Assembly: GCA_964035015.1 (NCBI GenBank)
Contig: OZ036005.1
Coordinates: forward strand, 1,986,178-2,050,177
DNA: 64,000 nucleotides
Direction of reading: 5' to 3'
From: Corallium rubrum
Lineage: Eukaryota; Cnidaria; Anthozoa; Scleralcyonacea; Coralliidae
Shown here: one piece after another, positions 1-10,642 of the stretch
How the letters are laid out: the number at the start of each line of letters is the position of its first letter
How positions within the stretch are numbered: position 1 is the stretch's first letter
Translations under genes and position numbers: made by a program
Notes under the pieces: generated by a model
What the model saw: the letters and a program-made list of their open reading frames with translations, nothing else
The model's database searches: none
What the model was told of the DNA's origin: nothing

Positions 1-838
1 ACAAATGTATTGCATCACTTGAGAAGAGCAAAATTGAGTAATCAATATTTGATTAGGTCATTTAAATGCATCCAGCAGGATGCAAACATCGCCCGTGTAA
101 ACGGGCCTTACTTAAGGCCTGAAAGTCAGTCATCGCAGAAACTGGTTCGCAGCTCGCTGCGAGTACTTGTATATAATTAAAAACAACTCGTAGTGCTTGT
201 TTTTTTGCAATGAGTCATTTTTGTGTCCGCTGACGTCACGTCAGCCGACACATAGCTATCGATTTGGTGTGGGGGTGTGGCATTGTGGCACTACATCACA
301 ACTGAAGACGTTCCAGAGGACGCCGAAGGCCCAAGACCGTGATGTCACATGACACTTCGAAGGGTTGTGAGTGTGAGAAGACTGAAGATTACGCTGCTGT
401 TTCCTTTGCTTTTTTTGGCACGATAGGTATTCAATTACTTTTCTTGTTTATCGGAACCATGCATTGTGTTTGCTCTGATGAACATTTCCGCCAGGTCCAT
501 ACGCGTAGTTTACACGTATAATACGAATTTGAACGGAGCCATTGTGCCTGCACTGACCGACATTTTGGTCAGGCGCTACTTACGTGTAAGATATCACGTA
601 CAGAGCAAGAATTGGCTCGCATAACAATACAAAAGCAAAATATGAAGTTTGTCAAGGTCTAAAAGGTTCTGTTCACACTGACGAACATTTGAGTCATGTT
701 CTTGTGTGTAGATTTCACCGTACAAATTTGACCGAAGACTTTGCTGGCACTGGCACATGTGGTTTAAAACTGTCAATGCCAGGTAATTTGAAACCGTTTA
801 TTTTAGCCGAAGTAATTGTATATCGATATTATTGAATG
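1..838. other. Intergenic, nothing recognised
   Basis: No reading frame here resembles a known protein; the two 60-codon frames are short and unremarkable. A small GC-rich hairpin (cgcccgtgtaaacgggc) lies near 90-106. The last eight bases, ATTGAATG, are the left target duplication of the next element. Confidence 0.5.
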
Positions 839-1110
839 CAGGGGCGCAACGAGGGGGTGCAACCGACCCCCTTTTGGGGGAGTGCGAGGGAAATTTTGGA
901 GGTCAAAAATTACTTCTACTCTCTCTGACGCCTAAAACATTTGACTTAAAACCTTTATACTTGGGTCAAAAGTGTCCGCAATATAGAAAATGCCATTTTA
1001 CACCCAAAGTTCAAAACATTCCCGCGAGGTTATGCCCCCGGACCCCCTAGATTTGTCGTCACTTTGTCCTGAAAACGACTCCCCTTTCAAAAATCCTGGT
1101 TGCGCCCTTG
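839..1110. mobile_element. hAT-type MITE with 8-bp target duplication
   Basis: The element starts CAGGGGCGCAAC and ends GTTGCGCCCTTG, a 12-bp terminal inverted repeat with one mismatch. It is flanked on both sides by the direct repeat ATTGAATG (831-838 and 1111-1118). An 8-bp duplication and a CAGGG-type terminus are hallmarks of hAT transposons. At 272 bp with no coding capacity it is a non-autonomous derivative. It has G/C-rich ends and an AT-richer middle. Confidence 0.75.
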
Positions 1111-1118
1111 ATTGAATG

Positions 1119-1897
1119 AAACCTTTACGCCTTTGATTGAAACTTCCAAAGGATGTAAAATTTGCTTCAGAAATTCTAATAAGGATGATGGTACATTAAA
1201 TCTGTTCATTAACTTTGCTGGACCATTTAAGAAACTAAAAGATAACGAAAATACAACTGCTCTTTAATGGATCTGCTGAAATACTACAATGGATACAGTA
1301 CCAGTATTAAAAGCTAGCCTACATGCACATGGAAAACCCATGGAACTTGTTATAAATTGGAACAACATCTACCTGAAACCGAAGTAAAGATTCACTGTAC
1401 TTCACTTTAACGCTAGAATATGCCATCAATATCGATGGATGTTGGAGGAACAGCCTTGATATCGCACTGAACATACCAAAATTAAGGATTTTCTGGTGTT
1501 ATGCTACACGGTCTCTGCTGGATGTACATCTTTAAAATCAGAAAGACATTATGGCAGGGGCTACTGGTTCCAGTAAGGAGGACAGTAAACTGAAACAGGG
1601 CTGTCTAGGGTCAATCACCCAGTCAGTCCCACAGACCAGGGTATTCGTATAAAGTCTGCAAATTCGTTTGATTACGAGAGCTTCGGCTATCTACGAATGC
1701 AGCCAAATGATGATGCTTTGCTACTGGACAGCCGATCAACCATGCTTTGTCTGGATCTCAAGCAAAGTTGGTGGGTCACCCAACGCTTCACTGTTAGAGT
1801 ATGGCTTCTTCGTTGATACTGTGGATGACGAGTGGTTCAGAATGCTTGGAGTGATCCAGCGCACTGTGCCTGAATTTTCGCCATATCAGCCTTGACA
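1119..1897. other. Intergenic, possible decayed repeat
   Basis: No intact gene. A 75-codon frame at 1668-1895 (plus) resembles nothing I know, and the overlapping minus frame is probably a shadow. The stretch leads directly into a reverse-transcriptase remnant, so part of it may be the decayed upstream portion of the same LINE. That link is inference only. Confidence 0.4.
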
Positions 1898-2106
1898 GGA
1901 ATTCAAAGATGCTTCTATCATACATCTGTACAACTGGGAAGGGAATCACCAGGCATATGACAACCACTGGGGTACATTCTTTCTCTCCATCCCTGGTAAG
2001 ATACTTGCCAGGATCCTGATAAACCGACTCACAACACACTGCAGGACTATCAACATGGTGTTTGCTGTAATCCAGCTCCAAGAGAAATGTCACAAGCAGA
2101 ACTTGT
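1898..2106 (+). pseudogene. Non-LTR retrotransposon reverse transcriptase remnant
   Basis: Read on the plus strand from TTC at 1902, this gives FKDASIIHLY, then SIPGKILARILINRL and, after a frame change, MVFAVIQLQEKC. These match the order of RT blocks in LINE-type reverse transcriptases (the segment before the fingers/palm, the KILARILLNRL block, and the region just before the first catalytic aspartate). The conserved block normally between NRL and MVFA is deleted and the frame is broken, so it is a dead fragment of about 200 bp. The family (RTE-like or Jockey-like) cannot be fixed by eye. Confidence 0.65.
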
Positions 2107-2627
2107 CATCTCGTTGGACGAACAACAATATTGAACATTGAAACTTACTTCATTTAGAAATATTAATAACCTTCTTGTGAAAATGCTAATCTACATTTCC
2201 AATGTCAATCTATGGACAATTAATTGAAATGTTATGTAAGTAAACCTTGCCAGCAAGAAATCCATAATAATATAAATCTTTTGTCTTGTACAAAATATTG
2301 ATATTTCTGTTCTACTGTAATATCTGTGTTTACATGATCATTACATATATATTTATATTGTTTCGTCTGCAACTCAAGTAGTAGTACTAGATGCATGTGC
2401 GCATGTAAATGTCAGCAGACACATGTACGCGTTGCGTACCTATTTTTAATTAGATAGATGCAAATACTCGAAGCCAGCTGCGAAACATCTTGTGCGCGAT
2501 GACTGGAAAACAGGCTTTAGTCAGGAATTCGTGCGTGTGAATGATGGACTAATAACCATTTAGGGGGGCGGGGGGGCTTCGCATTTCTCGCGCAACCTGA
2601 AAACGCTGGCCCTGGGTACAAAATAGG
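2107..2627. other. Intergenic, nothing recognised
   Basis: AT-rich sequence followed by a G-run (about 2562-2576). I see no coding or RNA feature. Confidence 0.4.
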
Positions 2628-2945
2628 AAGCACGGGTGGCGTGTGCTGTTAGGGCGCTGCCTCTCACCGCTGTAGTTAAGCCCAGTTGGACGGGGTTAGT
2701 ACTTGGATGGGTGACCGTCTGGGAATAGCTCCGTTCTCAAACTTGAATTTCATGTGAGTAGAGTTTAGTTGGTCTCTCCTGTGCTTCGAGGGTTTTTCGC
2801 AGGGTTCTGCGGTTTTCCTCCCTCCGTAAAATCAACACTTAGGTCTTAGTTTATGTCGTGCACTTTTAACATGAGCCTCTGGCTCGGATGATTGGGCGAT
2901 CACATCCTGTGTTTACGACGTTAAATAAATCATTATTCATTATTA
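2628..2945 (+). mobile_element. 5S rRNA-derived SINE, copy 1
   Basis: The head contains the internal promoter region of 5S rRNA, with the recognisable string TTAGTACTTGGATGGGTGAC followed by CGTCTGGGAAT (about 2697-2726). The 5S-like part is joined to an unrelated body (TCTCCTGTGCTTCGAGGGTT, then GTTCTGCGGTTTTCCTCC) and ends with GTTAAATAAATCATT and an ATT-rich tail. The same head, body and tail recur at 30435 and partly at 35592 and 57600. This is the structure of a SINE transcribed by RNA polymerase III from a 5S-type promoter and copied by a LINE. It is not a functional 5S gene because the 5' half is diverged. Confidence 0.85.
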
Positions 2946-3424
2946 TTATTCATTAATAGCGCAAACGCATCACGTACACTGATTTTGTGCGTTGACAGGA
3001 AGCGTCTGCACGCAGGCTTGGTGAATGCCCTATGTGATACATCATATCAACATATGCATGCTATATCTGGTTCCAATGCGTCATTGCCACTTAGCTCATA
3101 CGTCAACTTCTTGCAGTTTCGCCATGATTTTAACAATAGGCATGACGGGGCGCGCTCGCCCCAATGGTTTTGCACCCCTTGCGCCATGGCGGTTATTAGT
3201 TATATTATCAAGGTTCTATTGTATCGGTTTTTTTATCTTCTTAGCTGCTTGCTAGTGTCAACATGACCTTCAGGCATTAGGTTAACATTTAGCCTAGATT
3301 AGTTTAACAAACCTTTACATAGAATTAAAGGTGCATGAGTGCAGGTATAACGCTTTCAGTTAAGAGTTTTGCGCGAGACAAAAATTATATTTGTGCGCAA
3401 CAAAAACGAACAATATTCTAAAAA
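2946..3424. other. Intergenic, nothing recognised
   Basis: Overlapping short frames (2985-3266) show no family motifs. No RNA gene is visible. Confidence 0.4.
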
Positions 3425-3720
3425 CGTTAAAGAATTAAGTCATTAGCGCTTTTCCCCCTGAAATTTTTAAGTTTTGAAGTGTTGACTTGAATTTCGTCCC
3501 AAGTTTTTAATGCGTCAGTGACACTTGTGCTTTCAATAACTCCTTGATTTCCGAGAACGTTAGTTTCTAACGTTTCTCTCTGACGTTTCCCTCTGACGAA
3601 GGACCTTCTCTCGATAATTTCGACAGTATACTCAAACCTTAGGCCTGTGACAAACGGCGTATTTTTCATGCGCCGTATAAAATATGAGAATTAAGTTCAT
3701 GAAAAATACGCCGTCTGTAA
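3425..3720. repeat. Degenerate hammerhead-family repeat plus palindrome
   Basis: The string CTCTGACGAAGGACCTTC near 3590-3608 is a decayed member of the repeat family seen intact at 12174, 15234, 19035 and 57274. It is followed at about 3652-3716 by an inverted repeat whose arms read ACGGCGTATTTTTCATG and CATGAAAAATACGCCGT. No gene is present. Confidence 0.5.
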
Positions 3721-3939
3721 CCATTAAACACGGCAATTTCATAGAAAAACCTTGTATTCTACCTGGACCTACTACGTTGTTCGAGTGAACAACGAAACGT
3801 TAGATTTTATTAAATTAAATATTGTTATTTTTATCATGTGTTGGATGGCTTTTATTCGTGTTTTGTGCTGGGCACTGATATTTCAGTCAATTAGAAATAA
3901 TTAATATAATTAATAAGCCACGACTGTCATAAGTGTCCA

Positions 3940-4135
3940 AAAACCATTATGCACTGCGGTTAAACCATTATGTGATGTAGTTATGACTTTATAAGCAGTT
4001 ATAACGTTACGTACAGCTGTTATGACAATACGTGCTGTAATTATAGCTTTATGGGCTGTGGTTATAACATTACATGCGCTGAACTTGCCATTACGCGGTA
4101 ACATTATATGCTGTGGATTTTACATTATCTTCTGT
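3940..4135. repeat. Degenerate ~21-bp tandem repeat
   Basis: About nine imperfect units vary around gttataacattacgtgctg. Unit length drifts between 18 and 21 bp, so this is an old minisatellite. The minus-strand 64-codon frame over it is a by-product of the repetition. Confidence 0.55.
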
Positions 4136-4244
4136 TGCTAATACATTAGACGGCGACGCTGTTGTTTTGTAATTTTCACTTTTGACATTTATGCTGTCGG
4201 TAAAACACTATATACTGTTGCTATAACCAGGACGATGCAGTTAG

Positions 4245-4355
4245 GAGTCAAACCCACATTAAGTTACCCTGCGTTTCTAGTGCAGCGCTCTGACCACTGA
4301 GCTACGGATACTGTTGCCGAGAGCTATGTCAACGAATCCTGTATAAACAATGGTG
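4245..4355 (-). mobile_element. Decayed tRNA-derived SINE (Ser-like head), copy 1
   Basis: On the minus strand the segment reads GTAGCTCAGTGGTCAGAGC, a tRNA A-box/D-arm, then a loop with CTAGAAA and a weakened T-arm. It is related to better copies at 22857-23075 (minus) and 46270-46492 (plus), with which it also shares GAGAGCT and CCGAGAGC flanking strings. The B-box is eroded, so a working tRNA gene is excluded. Confidence 0.5.
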
Positions 4356-4360
4356 TTGAT

Positions 4361-5600
4361 ACTGGTGAATTGGATATATACTGATAAACGAAGTTGAAAC
4401 GAAACGTCAGTATTTTGTTTCATAGCATCTCAGCAGAGCTTCGCGTAACCTTTCAGACTGTCAACGTAGTGCTCGTTTCTATATGACGTACAGTATTTTT
4501 TTATTTAGTTAATTCCACCCATATTAAGTCTATGTATCTACAATACAATCAATATCCTATAATTTGATAGGGCTAAGGGGCCTTACTAGAAACCTTGATA
4601 GGCTAGAAAACCTTAGAAAGCAAACAGTAGAAGACTGAGAGAGTGAGAGACAGACAACGCCAAACGTGACCGCGTCGTGTACAACAAGATTAAATAAATC
4701 ACACATATCTTCGTTGACGCTATCTAATCTTCACTTGCGAAACTTCACTGAAGACTTATATAGCCTTTAGCTGGACTACATGGACAACATGGTTTGACCA
4801 CCGTTAATGGAAGGGAGACTGGTTTGACTTACCTGGATCAAGCAGCAAATAACGAATATAATAATCATTCGACTTGGCCGCAACTTCATGATGATATTTA
4901 CCACTGAGTTACGCAATTAGGTTAGGGAATGTTGTTTGAAAGACTATATTCATACACATAAAAGGAACTTGACGGAAAGTAGCTGCTAGCTTTGTGTGCA
5001 AGCGTGGGCTTTTTTCACGTTAATATATCTGATCACCTGGTTGGCAGCAAACCGCGATGACAAGATAAACATTAGAATGGTTTCGTGTTACTGCCGCGCG
5101 GAATGGTCAGAAGACCTTCTTATCTTTTGTATATTTTCAATAGAATTCAAAAGGCGGAAAATAACGCACTCTGCACTTATTAAAATGGTCTATATATGTG
5201 GATGTATTAGTATTTGCATGCAAAGTTCTTTTTAGAATTATGCCATATCACTCATATGAAAATGAAGATATTATTTCTAATCTATCACAGTTAAAGCATG
5301 CTGTGTTGTACATCATTGTTTTAATGGTACCGCGTATGGTTCAGTTTCTCACACTATACTGTTTTTCTTGAGTTTAACGTTTGCTTCTAACTCATTCCTG
5401 ACTGAGAATTAATTCTCCCTTTCATGAGTAAAATCTACAGCCACAGTGAAATACTAAAGAGTGGCATTCAGTCGCGCAAGAGCTAAAGAGGTTAAAAGGT
5501 TGGTATCCTGCCGAAACTCGTTAAACGGAGTCTAATGTTTCTCTCTGGCTGACGACAGAACGAGTATTTCAGCAGAACACCAATTTTTAATATTTTAGAA
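4361..5600. other. Intergenic, nothing recognised
   Basis: AT-rich DNA. A 79-codon frame at 4996-5235 has no recognisable motif. Near 4384-4420 a CTGATAAACGAAGTTGAAACG string loosely recalls the hammerhead repeats but is too degenerate to call. Confidence 0.4.
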
Positions 5601-5609
5601 GTAATATAC

Positions 5610-5835
5610 ATCACGAGTTAGTGTTCTTCCTCCGATTTCTAAATACAAGACAATGCCGAGTTTTCTAAACTAGCTTGGCTTCTCAAACAAATTTATATTT
5701 CAAGAGAATTGAAAATCGAAATTGCTAAATTTGACCATTTGACCGTAAGCTTCCTCCGATTTCTAAATGCTGATTAAATATGCTTCTTTTGAATTTTCCT
5801 CATGAATTATTAATGACTTGAGAAACGTATTTCTA
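5610..5835. repeat. Diverged interspersed repeat
   Basis: Contains CTTCCTCCGATTTCTAAAT twice and ends with TTTTCCTCATGAATTATTAA, the same framework as repeats at 17020-17170, 44340-44420 and 50359-50480. It is an old copy of a widespread family with no coding capacity. Confidence 0.5.
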
Positions 5836-6288
5836 CACTTGCTGCGCCGCACATTACGACTTTATCTACTTTGAATGTTAAAGAGATTAACTTGTTAAAA
5901 ATCATTTAATAAAAATTATTGGCAGATTAATTGCGCATATGAAACTGCAGAAGATTTCAGCGACGGAGGTACCTGCAGGCGGAAAACGTAGTCGGGTGAT
6001 AAATATTATCGCTGCAGCAGATAACTTTTAAAAAGACCATATCAAACACGAATACATTGAGGGAAGGCTAAATATTTTAATAAAAACTAACTAATTTGCA
6101 AAGATCTAGATTAAAAATAAGGAAGCCGTACTTGGCAAAAAAAGTTGAGAAAGATATAAATTCCACTCAATGACTACCTCTGAATAACTTCTGAGTCCTT
6201 GGTGTATTAGCAAAAATTACAAACAAGATTAAAGGTGATATCCAGCCCGCTCTGCGCATATATGAAACTAATGTTCACTTCTTTATTT

Positions 6289-6291
<3 letters not shown>
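5836..6291. other. Intergenic, nothing recognised
   Basis: AT-rich spacer before the microsatellite cluster; no feature seen. Confidence 0.4.

Positions 6292-6335
<44 letters not shown>
6292..6335. repeat. (AT)n microsatellite
   Basis: About 44 bp of uninterrupted alternating AT. Confidence 0.95.
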
Positions 6336-6336
<1 letters not shown>

Positions 6337-6490
6337 TGTGATACCTTATTCAAGATTGTCAGCTTTTGTTGCTTTCTCTTCATTACTTGTACCCAAAACT
6401 AAACATTTTAAGAAGAAATATCCGAAGAGATATATCCTCGCTGAATCGCTCAATTTTTGCCATTCGTTTTTTCGTTCGTTCTTTTTTTTT

Positions 6491-6827
6491 TTCGTTCGTT
6501 CGTTCGTTCGTTCGTTCGTTCGTTCGTTCGTTCGTTCGTTCGTTCGTTCGTTCGTTCGTTCGTTCGTTCGTTCGTTCGTTCGTTCGTTCGTTCGTTCGTT
6601 CGTTCGTTCGTTCGTTCGTTCGTTCGTTCGTTCGTTCGTTCGTTCGTTCGTTCTTCGTTCGTTCGTTCGTTCGTTCGTTCGTTCGTTCGTTCGTTCGTTC
6701 GTTCGTTCGTTCGTTCGTTCGTTCGTTCGTTCGTTCGTTCGTTCGTTCGTTCGTTCGTTCGTTCGTTCGTTCGTTCGTTCGTTCGTTCGTTCGTTCGTTC
6801 GTTCGTTCGTTCGTTCGTTCGTTCGTT
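6491..6827. repeat. (TTCG)n microsatellite
   Basis: About 84 copies of the tetranucleotide TTCG, interrupted once near 6651 (TTCTTCG) and preceded by a T-run. Long open frames on both strands (RSFV or NERT repeats) are artefacts of a 4-bp repeat without stops and are not genes. Confidence 0.97.
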
Positions 6828-7000
6828 AGGAATCAATACACGACATTTTTGACGCCACACTTTTAACGCGATGTTTTGAACGCCACAGCACAGCTTTGTT
6901 TTGTAACAAAAATCTTATTACGATTTTTTGGATCACTTGCACAATTAGCAATTACGGAATCACTTGGATCGAAGCAATTATGTGTGTGTGTATTACCCTT

Positions 7001-7145
<145 letters not shown>

Positions 7146-8360
7146 AAGATACATTTTCAACTGATTCCGTTTAATAATAGCAAAGATATATAACCTTTCC
7201 CAGTAAGTCATTATGCACATTGTGATGTCACTGGTTGGTTTCACCACAACGAAGCAAGGAAACAAAAAAACAGCAAAAAATGTCACTTTGTCATTTCAAA
7301 AAGTACTTTCAAGTAAGACAAACTTCATTTTCGTTTCATAAGCACTTTAAGAGGATTCTACTTCACGTATTAACATGCGTTCAAAATTTTTACTCTGGTT
7401 TACGGTCGCCGCGCAAAACTCGTAAGATCCTGTGAACGAGTTTACTGGTTGCTTGCACTGATCTCTAAATAAACTGGATGGGCCCTTCCCTATGGCCAGC
7501 AGTCAAACATTTCGTGGCAGTCGCCGCCATCTTACGTAGTGGAACATATGACGCATTGCGGCCTTAGAACTTGTTCTTAATGCCTTAACAATATTTCGTG
7601 TTGTGTACTTGCCATCGTTTGACTGTATTTGTTGTTAAACAGTGAAAACTGAACGAACCGGCATCTGTTGTTTGCTTTACAGCTTTTCCGACTCCCCCGG
7701 CACAGCACACATAATATTCCTACCCCCGGATAATCTGACCGTGCTGACGTCAAGATTGCTTATGTTAGTCAACTTTAGGATTGGGATTACTATAAAAGAC
7801 TTGAAATTGAATTCTTCGTAGATTTTATAGCCTGTTTTTCAGTTTATATTATCGTGAAGTTTCTTCGTTGTCGACACTGAAGAAAAACAAAGAAATTTAA
7901 AGGTTTTATAGCTCAGCAACAGAAACAAATACAAGAAATTAACGTCTTAAACCTTATTAAGTACTTCTTGTGTCCATATACATTCGTTTAAATTTTCTTA
8001 AAATAACTCTTTTTGTCTGTTTTCAATCTACGAAAGCTATGAACTTCAGTGGCAGCCATCTTGGGTAGTGGTCACGTCATCATACAACTGGCACGCAAAA
8101 TCTGGCCCAATGGTCCATCCAGTTTATATAGAGATCAGCGGTTGCTTGTCATATCACGCGTCTGGGCGACCTGCGGCTTGACGAAACATAGTCAGGCACG
8201 TAACAGAAACATCCATGCTGCTGACATAGCGCTACGTGGTTGCGTAAACGCAACTTGTAGAGGGAAAAATCAACTCCCACATCCTGGTCTTTCAGAATGT
8301 TGACCTTCATTGCTAGGATTACACGCGTCCATTGGCGGCGGAGCAGGGGCCTGGGACGGT
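7146..8360. other. Intergenic, downstream of the receptor gene
   Basis: No gene recognised. 7235-7330 holds a weak copy of the repeat containing AACGAAGCAAGGAAAC seen at 17.5-17.9 and 51.2-52.3 kb. Two GCCATCTT strings occur (about 7527 and 8056), a motif common near metazoan promoters, but no transcript start can be argued. Confidence 0.4.
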
Positions 8361-9995
8361 TCAGGAGCCTTTCTTCCCAGTGTTGTCGCCATCGCAAGGA
8401 CCGACACTTGTCCGATTAGAGTCGATCAAAGCCCGAGGGAAGCAAACGATCTTCCAAAACGATTCACGAAATGTTTTATAGCGTAAAGAATAGACGAGTG
8501 GATTGATGAACGAATTACAGAACGCTAACCACGTGACTGCAGATAACACGTGATCAGAAACTGTTCCAGGACCTTTATATGATTGATATGTTCCAAGTAA
8601 GAAAAATGGCGTATAACAAAGAAGAAATGCACCAATAACTAAAGCAAATGTTTTAATTAACTTCACTTCTTTCTTCATAATAGCTTTCGTTCTAGTACCA
8701 CCATCTTGATGAGGTGCTGTAGTTGGTAGAGTAGATTGGAGTTGAGCTGCTGTAATAGGTAGAGTTGATTGAAGTTGAGCAGCTGTTATACGCTGTGCAC
8801 CATCTTCATGAGGTGCTGTAGTTGGTAGAGTAGATTGGAGTTGAGCAGCTGTTATACGCTGTGCACCATCTTCATGAGATGCTGTAGTTGGTAGAGTTGA
8901 TTGAAGTCGAGCAGCTGTTATACGCTGTGCACCATCTTCATGAGGTGCTGTAGTTGGTAGAGTAGATTGGAGTTGAGCAGCTGTTATACGCTGTGCACCA
9001 TCTTCATGAGGTGCTGTAGTTGGTAGAGTTGATTGGAGTTGAGCAGCTGTAATAGGTAGAGTTGATTGGAGTTGAGCAGCTGTTATACGCTGTGCACCAT
9101 CTTTATGAGGTGCTGTAGTTGGTAGAGTTGATTGGAGTTGAACAGCTGTAGTTGGTAGAGTTGATTGGAGTTGAGCAGCTGTTATACGCTGTGCACCATC
9201 TTTATGAGGTGCTGTAGTTGGTAGAGTTGATTGGAGTTGAGCAGCTGTAATAGGTAGAGTTGATTGCAGTTGAGCAGCTGTTATACGCTGTGCACCATCT
9301 TCATGAGGTGCTGTAGTTGGTAGAGTTAATTGTAGTTGAGTAGCTGCAATACGTCGCGCATGTTTGCGAACCACTTTGAATAAATAGACATAAACGTAAA
9401 ATAAAATAGCAAAAGGAATCACGACAAATAACAGCACTAAAATAAAACTTGATGCTGGATTGCTGTGTTTGACTGAGGCACTCTTTATAAGACAACCAAA
9501 TACAGACGATCTAAAATCAAAGTCTGCGTAAGGCAAGTTGATGGCGATCGAAGGAACGGTCCAAATGAAAATCAACAATATAATTATTCTTGGCACAGTC
9601 ATTAAATGTTGATGTTTAAATGGTTTTTTTATAGCAATATAACGATCAACACCCAACAGATATAAATGAAGGATAGATATAAAGCAAAGACTTAGAGACA
9701 AACTTGAAACAATAGTACACAGTGTTCGCCCATAAGGCCATTTTCCACGTTGGATCATGACAGTATTAAATGCCATTGAAATAACCATAAGAAGATCACT
9801 GAAGGCCAAACTGAATAGAATAAGATTTGTCTTTGTTTGACATTTCTTGTAAATAAGAACAGAAAAACAAACAAGAAGATTCCCAAATGATGTTAACAAC
9901 ATAACCATGATACATCCAATAAGCTTCACGTACATTATGATTATTCCTTCATTTCGTTCTTCGACGTACGTCGAATTCTTCAAAGAAGTATTCAT
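8361..9995 (-). CDS. Rhodopsin-family GPCR with repeat-expanded third intracellular loop
   Basis: A single uninterrupted 544-residue frame, so an intronless receptor gene. It has a short glycosylatable N-terminus (NTS, NST), TM1 with SFGNLLVC, TM2 with LAFSD (around 63-67), Cys93 at the top of TM3, DRY at 117-119, TM4 with Trp, ECL2 Cys168, TM5 with VIPF, FLLCYTPF at TM6 (Cys460) and NPLVY at 498-502 in TM7. The TM6 toggle Trp of the usual CWxP is Tyr. Position 3.32 is Ser rather than the Asp of amine receptors, so the ligand is unknown. Residues 216-435, between TM5 and TM6, are twelve copies of an 11-residue module (ITAAQLQSTLP), eight of them followed by a second module (TTAPHEDGAQR). Closest relative here is the receptor at 25933. 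Receptor class is certain from the motifs; ligand and G protein are not. Confidence 0.92.
   Translation of the reverse strand: MNTSLKNSTYVEERNEGIIIMYVKLIGCIMVMLLTSFGNLLVCFSVLIYKKCQTKTNLILFSLAFSDLLMVISMAFNTVMIQRGKWPYGRTLCTIVSSLSLSLCFISILHLYLLGVDRYIAIKKPFKHQHLMTVPRIIILLIFIWTVPSIAINLPYADFDFRSSVFGCLIKSASVKHSNPASSFILVLLFVVIPFAILFYVYVYLFKVVRKHARRIAATQLQLTLPTTAPHEDGAQRITAAQLQSTLPITAAQLQSTLPTTAPHKDGAQRITAAQLQSTLPTTAVQLQSTLPTTAPHKDGAQRITAAQLQSTLPITAAQLQSTLPTTAPHEDGAQRITAAQLQSTLPTTAPHEDGAQRITAARLQSTLPTTASHEDGAQRITAAQLQSTLPTTAPHEDGAQRITAAQLQSTLPITAAQLQSTLPTTAPHQDGGTRTKAIMKKEVKLIKTFALVIGAFLLCYTPFFLLGTYQSYKGPGTVSDHVLSAVTWLAFCNSFINPLVYSLRYKTFRESFWKIVCFPRALIDSNRTSVGPCDGDNTGKKGS
8688..9350 (-). repeat. 33/66-bp coding minisatellite inside the receptor
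   Basis: In-frame repeat encoding residues 216-435 of the receptor. Read along the protein, the module order is AB A AB A AB A AB AB AB AB A AB, where A is ITAAQLQSTLP and B is TTAPHEDGAQR (Glu, Lys or Gln at the fifth B position). Units are nearly identical in DNA, and both lengths are multiples of three, so gain or loss of units keeps the frame. The repeat is confined to the intracellular loop and does not touch a membrane segment. Confidence 0.93.
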
Positions 9996-10281
9996 GTTTC
10001 GCAGACCAACTCACGACTTAGTCCAGTTTACGGTAGCTCCTCTTAGTTATTCAATAAATAACTGAGAGCCCAAAGCCAGACTGTTTCTTGTTCGGCAATA
10101 CCAACCAAAACTCTAGCAAAACACGGCTAGCCAAGACATGTACTATAGCAAAGGTTGAAAAGCAGAAAGACCGCGGGTTGTTTGGTAGAGCAATTCACAA
10201 CTTTGGCCAGTTGTTTCTCTTTGTTTAACTGAAGAAGTTTTTCCGAAAAATAATCCGCAATGTTGTACTATAACTTGTTTG
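9996..10281. other. Receptor upstream region
   Basis: Region upstream (on the minus strand) of the first receptor, ending at the tandem duplication. No TATA box or known factor site stands out. Confidence 0.35.
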
Positions 10282-10507
10282 ATTGTTAACGGTCAACAAA
10301 ATTAAACCGTTATTATAGTCCACATAGTCGCCAACTAACCACATTATCGGTGCGAAGCAGGTTGTAATTATATTCAGACCTATTAGCACAAGCAAAAATC
10401 ATATTATTTTGGTTTTAATTGTTTTTTAAATGTGTCTAGTCATGATCAGCTGTCTGCGGTTCATCAGAAGTCCATGCAGAACACCTAAAAAGCAGCTTTA
10501 AGAAAAT

Positions 10508-10642
10508 TTATTGTCGCAAAACGACAAAAATAATTGAAATAAATGACATTGAATATTATAATATTCAATGTCAATATTCAATTGAATATTATAATATTCA
10601 ATGTCATTTATTTCATTTATTTTTGCCGTTTTGCGACAATAA
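10508..10642. repeat. 135-bp near-perfect palindrome
   Basis: Starts TTATTGTCGCAAAACG and ends CGTTTTGCGACAATAA, with internal arms built on GACATTGAATATTATAATAT. It could extrude as a cruciform. A second copy lies at 12976-13110 in the duplicate. Confidence 0.9.

Noticed and set aside
1668..2093. Overlapping plus and minus frames of 75 and 99 codons
   Set aside because: No family motifs; the plus-strand RT remnant explains the 3' half.
2628..2745. Functional 5S rRNA gene
   Set aside because: Only the internal promoter half is well kept, and the same unit with attached body recurs as a SINE.
6338..6866. Long frames of RSFV or NERT repeats on both strands
   Set aside because: A stop-free 4-bp microsatellite opens every frame; no gene context.
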